NCBI GenBank assembly: GCA_047624005.1
Contig: JBLHPE010000004.1
Coordinates: 1 to 64,000 of the forward strand
Origin: Ascidiaceihabitans sp047624005
GTDB taxonomy: Bacteria > Pseudomonadota > Alphaproteobacteria > Rhodobacterales > Rhodobacteraceae
Length of the DNA: 64,000 nt
Direction of reading: 5' to 3'
Made by a program: the position numbers and the translations under genes
Shown: positions 59,264 to 64,000 of the stretch, piece by piece
Layout: the number at the start of each line of letters is the position of its first letter
Numbering within the stretch: position 1 is the first letter of the stretch
Notes under the pieces: model-generated
What the model was told of the DNA's origin: nothing
Databases searched by the model: none
What the model saw: only the letters and a program-made list of their open reading frames with translations

Positions 59264-60205
59264 TTAACGAGGGGCAGCTGCCCTGCGCAATCTGTCATTG
59301 ATCGCACGGCCCAAGCCAACTTGTGGAATAGGGGCAATCGCAATGGGTTTGCCCGTTTTGTCTAAGCGATGCAGGTGATCAAACAGGTTTGCCGCGGCTT
59401 CGATCAGATCGCCACTTTTGGATAGGTTCAGATCACATTCCATGGGGCCAAAGCCCAATAGAACTTCGTCTGTCTTTGCTTCGATGACATCCAAACGAAC
59501 GGCTGCGTTCGGGGCGTAGTGTGAGTTCATCTGCCCCGGCGCGGTGATTTTTGAGGGCGCGCTGTGTGGCACTGCGATTCCCAGCACAGCTTCAATCTGT
59601 TCAGCTGTGACGCCGCCGTGGCGCAACACTGTCACATTTGGTGTGACCCCCAAAATTGTGCTTTCTAGCCCAACACCGCAAGGTCCATCATCGACGACGG
59701 CGGCAATCTTACCCGCCAAGCCATCCAGAACATGCTGAGCCGTTGTGGGGCTAATGCGTCCAGACGGATTGGCCGAAGGGGCCGCAATTGGTGTGTCAGC
59801 AAGGTGCAGCAATCGCTGAGCTGTCGTGTGTTTGGGTACGCGAATGGCCAACGTATCCAAACCTGCGGTGACAAGAGAGGACAAACCGTGCCCGGCCCGC
59901 AGTGGCAGTACTATGGTTAAGGCACCCGGCCAGAAGTGATCTGCCAGCAGTTGGGCCGTGTCATTCCACACGACATATTTTTTGGCGCTGGCAACATCAG
60001 GCACATGCACAATCAACGGATTGAAACTGGGCCGGCCTTTGGCCGCGTAGATGTTGGCAACAGCGGTGCCGTTTCGGGCATCTGCGCCCAATCCGTAAAC
60101 CGTCTCGGTCGGGAAAGCGACTAAATCGCCGCCGCGCAACAACTGTGCTGCACGGTCCAGATCGCTTTCAATTGCCCTAAGGTGAAGCGTAGAAAAAGTG
60201 GTCAT
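59264..60205 (-). CDS. Threonylcarbamoyl-AMP synthase (Sua5/YrdC type)
   Basis: A 313-aa enzyme that makes the threonylcarbamoyl-adenylate for t6A37 tRNA modification. The YrdC domain (residues 10-190) has VAFPTETVYGLGADA, AKGRPSFNPLIVHV, PIAAPSANPSGRISPT and GLESTILG. The C-terminal Sua5 domain (about 235-313) includes GQMNSHYAPNAAVRL, which covers the active site. I use the ATG at 60205, since AGGGGG lies six bases before it; the one two codons upstream is too near. Conventional symbols are tsaC or sua5; the two-domain form is Sua5. Confidence 0.92.
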   Translation of the reverse strand: MTTFSTLHLRAIESDLDRAAQLLRGGDLVAFPTETVYGLGADARNGTAVANIYAAKGRPSFNPLIVHVPDVASAKKYVVWNDTAQLLADHFWPGALTIVLPLRAGHGLSSLVTAGLDTLAIRVPKHTTAQRLLHLADTPIAAPSANPSGRISPTTAQHVLDGLAGKIAAVVDDGPCGVGLESTILGVTPNVTVLRHGGVTAEQIEAVLGIAVPHSAPSKITAPGQMNSHYAPNAAVRLDVIEAKTDEVLLGFGPMECDLNLSKSGDLIEAAANLFDHLHRLDKTGKPIAIAPIPQVGLGRAINDRLRRAAAPR

Positions 60206-60323
60206 TCGCATCCCCCTGTGACGCCGCGTTTAGGTTGCTTGCGGGGATATAGCCCCCCATGCTGAACTTGAATATGTCCAATACAAGGCCGTTTGCCGCT
60301 TGCCAAGCTGGCCTTTGCCCCTG

Positions 60324-60360
60324 ATTGAGACACCTACGCAATACCGACGTGATACCGACG
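60324..60360 (-). repeat. TCGGTA 11-bp-period repeat motif (copy 2)
   Basis: In the 185-bp divergent gap between the Sua5-type gene and the acyl-CoA dehydrogenase gene, minus strand. ACGTCGGTAT occurs twice with an 11-bp period (60341-60361). The 37-bp stretch matches copy 1 at 41268-41304 in 32 positions. It lies 30-67 bases before the acyl-CoA dehydrogenase start, where a promoter would be, so a regulator-binding role is possible. Copy 1, however, lies between convergent genes. Confidence 0.65.
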
Positions 60361-60390
60361 TTAAACATACGCCGAATTTAAGAGGTCCAA

Positions 60391-62109
60391 ATGCCATATC
60401 GTGCCCCCCTAGACGACTACAATTTCCTGTTTGATCATGTCGTGGGATTGGACCAAGTCCGCGCAACCGACCGGTTTGAAGAAGCGACAGATGACCTGAC
60501 CCGCGCCATTCTGACCGAAGCGGGCAAGCTGTGTGAAGAGGTAATGTACCCCGTTCAACGGGCTGGGGATTTGACGCCGTCTTACCTTGAAAATGGTGTT
60601 GTGCGCACGGCAGATGGTTACGCCGACGCGTTCAAAGCGATCGCGGAAGGTGGTTGGATTGGCATGTCCGCTGATCCCGAATTTGGTGGCATGGGATTGC
60701 CCATGACTGTGACTACAGCGGTTAACGAAATGATGAGCGCGGCCTGCCTGTCTTTGCAGCTTGCCCCCCTTATGTCTCAAGGCCAGATCGAAGCGCTGGA
60801 ACACCACGCGTCTGATGCGATCAAAGAGCTGTATTTGCCCAAACTGATTTCAGGCGAATGGACCGGAACGATGAACCTTACCGAACCTCAGGCGGGGTCT
60901 GATGTAGGTGCATTGTCGTCCAAGGCGGAAGCCAACGGTGATGGCACCTTCCGTGTAAGTGGCCAGAAGATATACATTTCTTGGGGTGATAATGATTTCA
61001 CCACCAATATCTGCCACCTCGTTTTGGCGCGTTTGCCAGATGCGCCAGCGGGGACGAAGGGCATCAGCCTATTCCTTGTTCCCAAGCGTTTGCCAGATGA
61101 AAACGGCAACGCTGGTGTCGCCAATTCGCTCAGTGTTGTAAGCCTAGAACACAAGATGGGCCTACACGGATCGCCTACTTGCGTGATGCAATATGACGAG
61201 GCCACAGGCTGGTTGATTGGCAAGGAAGGCGGCGGAATGGCCGCCATGTTTACCATGATGAACAACGCCCGTGTGGGTGTTGGTGGCCAAGGTATCGGTG
61301 CCGCCGAGGGCGCGTATCAACATGCGCTGGCCTATGCGATGGACCGGAAACAAGGCCGCACACCTGTTGAGGGTGGCAGTGGCACAATCGTTGATCATGC
61401 CGATGTGCGCCGCATGTTGTTGTCGATGAAAGCTGATGTTTTTGCGTCCCGCGCGATCGCATTGTCTTGCGCCGTTGCAATAGACATGGGCACAGCGACA
61501 GGAAACGCCGAATGGAAATCCCGCGCCGCATTCCTGACCCCGATCTCCAAAGCCTTCGGCACTGACGTCGGTATCGAGGTCGCCAACACCGCCATACAGG
61601 TCCACGGCGGCATGGGCGTGATCGAGGAAACAGGTGTTGCGCAATACGCCCGTGATGTGCGTGTTACTGCGATCTATGAGGGCACAAATGGTATACAAGC
61701 CATGGACTTAGTCGCCCGCAAGATGATGGATGGGGGCGAAGTTGCCAACCGTTTGATTGATGAAATCGAAGCCCACGCCGAAGCTGCTAGGGATCGTTTT
61801 CCCAATATGGCGGATGATGTTTGGCAGGCCTGTGAAAGCCTTCGCGAAGCCACCGATTGGCTGACATCCGAGGGTGATTTGAACCAACGTTTCGCTGGCG
61901 CTGTGCCGTACTTACGCGCCTTTGCTCGTATCTTAGGGGGTCACCTACATCTGACGGCTGCTCTTGCAGATACCAAAGCAGGTAAACGCGAAAAACTGGC
62001 CCGCTTTTATATCAAACGTTTGATGCCTGAATACACGGGCTTGCTGGCCCATGCACAAGCGGGCGCAGACGATCTGTACGCCATTAGTCTTGAAGAGTTG
62101 GCGTCCTGA
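60391..62109 (+). CDS. Acyl-CoA dehydrogenase (large, DmdC-like group)
   Basis: A 572-aa FAD enzyme, longer than the usual 380-aa acyl-CoA dehydrogenases because of an N-terminal part and a C-terminal extension. This length is seen in DmdC (methylmercaptopropionyl-CoA dehydrogenase) and its relatives. It has MNLTEPQAGSDVGAL and VSGQKIYISWGDND for FAD, and Glu430 in IYEGTNGIQAMD as the probable base. The DmdC role in dimethylsulfoniopropionate breakdown is possible in roseobacters, but paralogues are many, so the substrate is not fixed. Upstream is the TCGGTA-type repeat. Its stop overlaps the next start. Confidence 0.88.
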   Translation: MPYRAPLDDYNFLFDHVVGLDQVRATDRFEEATDDLTRAILTEAGKLCEEVMYPVQRAGDLTPSYLENGVVRTADGYADAFKAIAEGGWIGMSADPEFGGMGLPMTVTTAVNEMMSAACLSLQLAPLMSQGQIEALEHHASDAIKELYLPKLISGEWTGTMNLTEPQAGSDVGALSSKAEANGDGTFRVSGQKIYISWGDNDFTTNICHLVLARLPDAPAGTKGISLFLVPKRLPDENGNAGVANSLSVVSLEHKMGLHGSPTCVMQYDEATGWLIGKEGGGMAAMFTMMNNARVGVGGQGIGAAEGAYQHALAYAMDRKQGRTPVEGGSGTIVDHADVRRMLLSMKADVFASRAIALSCAVAIDMGTATGNAEWKSRAAFLTPISKAFGTDVGIEVANTAIQVHGGMGVIEETGVAQYARDVRVTAIYEGTNGIQAMDLVARKMMDGGEVANRLIDEIEAHAEAARDRFPNMADDVWQACESLREATDWLTSEGDLNQRFAGAVPYLRAFARILGGHLHLTAALADTKAGKREKLARFYIKRLMPEYTGLLAHAQAGADDLYAISLEELAS

Positions 62110-63155
62110 TGGCTGATATTGCACCAAAAGGTTTGAATTACCCGTGGGAAACGCCGCCTGAAACCGGGGTCCCAATTGAAGTGGCTCCTGGGGTTCTATG
62201 GTTCCGTCTTCCGTTGCCGATGAAGCTGGATCACGTCAATATTTATGCGTTGGACGAAGGTGACAGCTGGACGGTAGTCGACACCGGATTTGCCTCAAAG
62301 AAATGCAAAGCGATCTGGCAGGCGATGATGGATGGGCCACTTGGCGGCAAGCCTATTTCACGCGTCGTGGTGACCCATCATCACCCAGATCACATCGGTC
62401 TAGCCGGTTGGTTGCAAAGCGATTTTGGGGCTGAGTTAGTGACGACACGCACCGCTTGGCTAACTGGACGGATGCTGACATTGGACATTCAAGAGGTGCC
62501 AAACGCCGAAAGTTTGGCATTTTACAAATTGGCTGGGATGGATGCTGAATTATACGAAAAGCGGTCCAAAGAACGGCCGTTCAATTTTGGCGATATCGTA
62601 GCCCCAATGCCGTTGGGCTATACGCGGATCAAGCAAGACGATCAGATAACAATGGGTGGCCGAACATGGGACATTCATATGGGCAATGGTCACGCGCCGG
62701 AACACGCAACGTTCTGGAGCAGGGACGACAATTTGGTTCTGGCTGGGGATCAAATACTATCCTCGATCAGCCCTAATGTTGGCGTCTACGCGACCGAACC
62801 TATGGCCGACCCGATTGGCGAATGGTTGGAGGCTTGTGAGCGATTGAACCTTTTGGTGCGGGACGATCATCTGGTTTTGGGTGGTCATAAACTGCCCTTC
62901 ACTGGCCTGCCGAACCGGATGCGTCAGTTGATCGACAATCATCATAGTGCCTTGAAGCGGTTGGCTGTCTATATCGCAGAACCCAAAGCTGCGTCCGAGT
63001 GTTTCTCATGCCTGTTCAAAAGACCGATAGGTGAGGGGGAATATGGCCTAGCACTGGTTGAGTCTGTCGCGCATTTATCGCACCTTTACCAAACGGGCCT
63101 TGCGACGCGTGAACTGCGCAGCGACGGCGCGTGGGTGTATCAAAGTAAAGGATAG
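62109..63155 (+). CDS. Metallo-beta-lactamase-fold hydrolase
   Basis: A 348-aa protein with H90-x-H92-x-D94-H95 (THHHPDHIG) as the di-metal motif and later HMGNGHAPEHATFWS and GDQILSSISPNVGVY. The last 80 residues are an extra helical C-terminal domain (winged-helix-like) common in the SdsA/thioesterase-like branch. The gene overlaps the acyl-CoA dehydrogenase stop by one base (TGATG), so it may act on a thioester or other product of the same pathway; that is inference. Confidence 0.88.
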   Translation: MADIAPKGLNYPWETPPETGVPIEVAPGVLWFRLPLPMKLDHVNIYALDEGDSWTVVDTGFASKKCKAIWQAMMDGPLGGKPISRVVVTHHHPDHIGLAGWLQSDFGAELVTTRTAWLTGRMLTLDIQEVPNAESLAFYKLAGMDAELYEKRSKERPFNFGDIVAPMPLGYTRIKQDDQITMGGRTWDIHMGNGHAPEHATFWSRDDNLVLAGDQILSSISPNVGVYATEPMADPIGEWLEACERLNLLVRDDHLVLGGHKLPFTGLPNRMRQLIDNHHSALKRLAVYIAEPKAASECFSCLFKRPIGEGEYGLALVESVAHLSHLYQTGLATRELRSDGAWVYQSKG

Positions 63156-63158
63156 CGC

Positions 63159-63641
63159 ATGGGCGATGAGGTAAAGACAGCAGCAGAAGCAATTGAAGCA
63201 GATGCGCTACCACGTGTTCACGAGGTGCACTCGGATCCGGCAATGCCGAACGCTGGTGACAAGGCGGTGCCTAAGGGCGTTGCGAAAACACCCATCCAGA
63301 AAAAAAGCCAAGCGCAATGGGCGTACGAGCGTTTAATTATCTATCTTAAGAATTTTGAAGAACAGTTGGATAACGAACACGAAGCGGCAATGGGTTTTAC
63401 AGGCGGCGATGCAGGTGTGCTTCGGATTGAAGGCATGGGGTATTATGATCCTGATATCGTTACGTTTTATGGATCAGACCCTGCAGGCGGCCGGACGCAA
63501 TTGGTGCAGCATGTCAGTCAATTGAATGTGATGCTTCGGGCTGTGCCAAAGGCTATGGAGCAGGCTGAACCCAACCGGATTGGCTTTCGATTGGCGCAAG
63601 ATCTGGAAGATGACGGTGGGAAACCGGCTGAAGGTGCCTAA
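63159..63641 (+). CDS. Conserved hypothetical protein (DUF6173-like)
   Basis: A 160-aa cytosolic protein. A disordered N-terminus (residues 1-45) is followed by an alpha/beta domain with QAQWAYERLIIYLKNFEEQL and VLRIEGMGYYDPDIVTFYG, and a run of acidic residues near the end. I recall this pattern from DUF6173 proteins of Rhodobacterales; function unknown. The ATG is three bases after the previous stop. Confidence 0.72.
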   Translation: MGDEVKTAAEAIEADALPRVHEVHSDPAMPNAGDKAVPKGVAKTPIQKKSQAQWAYERLIIYLKNFEEQLDNEHEAAMGFTGGDAGVLRIEGMGYYDPDIVTFYGSDPAGGRTQLVQHVSQLNVMLRAVPKAMEQAEPNRIGFRLAQDLEDDGGKPAEGA

Positions 63642-63742
63642 TCACGTTTAGCATTGTTTGTGTCCTGTGCCGCTTTGACGTGGTGACAGCGGGTAACACT
63701 TGATGTAATTAGCACAAAATTATTAAGACCAAGGAGCGACTC

Positions 63743-63877
63743 ATGGCTGAATATAAACACGGTAGTATGGATACCAAAGTGCAAAAAAGCACATATGAGG
63801 GCTTCATCAAGTTTGGAACGTGGTCCGTTGTGGTTGTGATTGGTATTCTGATTTTCATGGCGATTTTTGCAACTTAA
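63743..63877 (+). CDS. aa3-type cytochrome c oxidase subunit IV
   Basis: A 44-aa single-helix protein: a polar start (MAEYKHGSMDTKVQ), a YEGFIKFGTW stretch and one membrane helix (residues 26-44). This is the layout of the small bacterial subunit IV of aa3 oxidase (as in Rhodobacter and Paracoccus). AAGGAGCGACTC precedes the ATG. The main cox genes are not in the window. The gene is short but has the typical sequence, so I am fairly sure. Confidence 0.85.
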   Translation: MAEYKHGSMDTKVQKSTYEGFIKFGTWSVVVVIGILIFMAIFAT

Positions 63878-63909
63878 TCTAACGAAATTACGCTGGGGGC
63901 GTTTGAATT

Positions 63910-64000
63910 ATGCGGATTTTGGCCAGTTTAATTGTAGTGGTTTTTTTTGCAGCATGTTCGACCGTGCCAGCGGGCCCTCAAGCCAGCGATGAAACAATAG
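63910..64000 (+). CDS. Lipoprotein (partial, continues beyond window)
   Basis: The first 30 residues of a protein with a clear lipoprotein signal: MRILASLIVVVFFAACST, with the lipobox FAAC and Cys16 as the lipidation site. A Pro/Ala-rich linker follows. The window ends before any domain can be seen. It lies 32 bases after the subunit IV gene on the same strand. Confidence 0.7.
   Translation, partial: MRILASLIVVVFFAACSTVPAGPQASDETI

Noticed and set aside
1..64000. tRNA, rRNA, CRISPR, prophage or insertion sequence
   Set aside because: I read all gaps on both strands and saw no cloverleaf, no repeat-spacer pattern, no phage genes and no transposase; small RNA genes could still be missed.

Overview
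The window reads as chromosome of an alphaproteobacterium of the Rhodobacteraceae, roseobacter lineage. The main signs are protein similarity, the gene orders uvrC-pgsA-moaD-moaE, ribE-ribB-ribH-nusB and soxBDAG, and a short 'CCAAAAGAAA' intergenic repeat that I remember as common in these genomes. GC looks moderate by eye (low-to-mid fifties), which fits lower-GC marine roseobacters. The genus is not resolvable here. Almost all DNA is coding on both strands. I see no rRNA, tRNA, CRISPR array, prophage or insertion sequence.

Layout. 0.0-3.8 kb: a sugar ABC importer locus (partial permease and binding protein on minus; an IclR regulator and the ATPase divergent on plus). 3.9-6.7 kb: a reductive-dehalogenase-like iron-sulfur protein, a beta-hydroxyacid dehydrogenase and a small membrane protein. 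6.7-9.2 kb: three Tad-type pseudopilin-like genes. 9.6-16.3 kb: glutamate dehydrogenase and heterotetrameric sarcosine oxidase soxBDAG, which join methylated-amine catabolism to nitrogen metabolism. 16.3-20.8 kb: a small secreted protein, dnaG and rpoD with a strong terminator. 21.0-31.3 kb: a riboflavin cluster (nrdR, ribD ... ribE, ribBX, ribH, nusB) split by an oppositely oriented capsule operon (kpsS, kpsD-like, kpsC). 31.4-37.6 kb: a quinone oxidoreductase, a drug/metabolite transporter, an ABC-2 exporter, an S49 peptidase, a 55-aa zinc-ribbon membrane protein and a pteridine-reductase-like SDR. 37.8-41.2 kb: uvrC, pgsA, moaD, moaE. 41.3-47.3 kb: an OmpA-family protein with its partner, ubiA, rsmE, gshA. 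47.4-51.3 kb: a minus-strand operon pyrB, two unknown membrane proteins, a dihydroorotase homologue without metal ligands, and plsY. 51.4-57.7 kb: a uracil-DNA-glycosylase-like protein, moaB and an RND efflux pair. 57.7-64.0 kb: a DsbD-alpha-domain protein, YqgE, threonylcarbamoyl-AMP synthase, an acyl-CoA dehydrogenase with a metallo-beta-lactamase-fold hydrolase, a DUF6173-like protein, the 44-aa aa3 oxidase subunit IV and the start of a lipoprotein.

The most interesting points are these: (i) a 37-bp sequence (32/37 identical) with an 11-bp-period TCGGTA repeat in two intergenic regions 19 kb apart; (ii) a palindromic element carrying four TGTACA sites in two pairs of identical 22-bp spacing; (iii) several enzyme homologues that have lost their metal or cluster ligands (a dihydroorotase homologue, the GTP-cyclohydrolase-like half of RibBX, a family-4-like uracil-DNA glycosylase); (iv) a cytosolic, single-domain reductive-dehalogenase homologue; and (v) two unknown membrane proteins translationally coupled inside the pyr operon. 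No single large unknown system stands out; the accessory signal is mainly in intergenic structure and degenerate enzymes.
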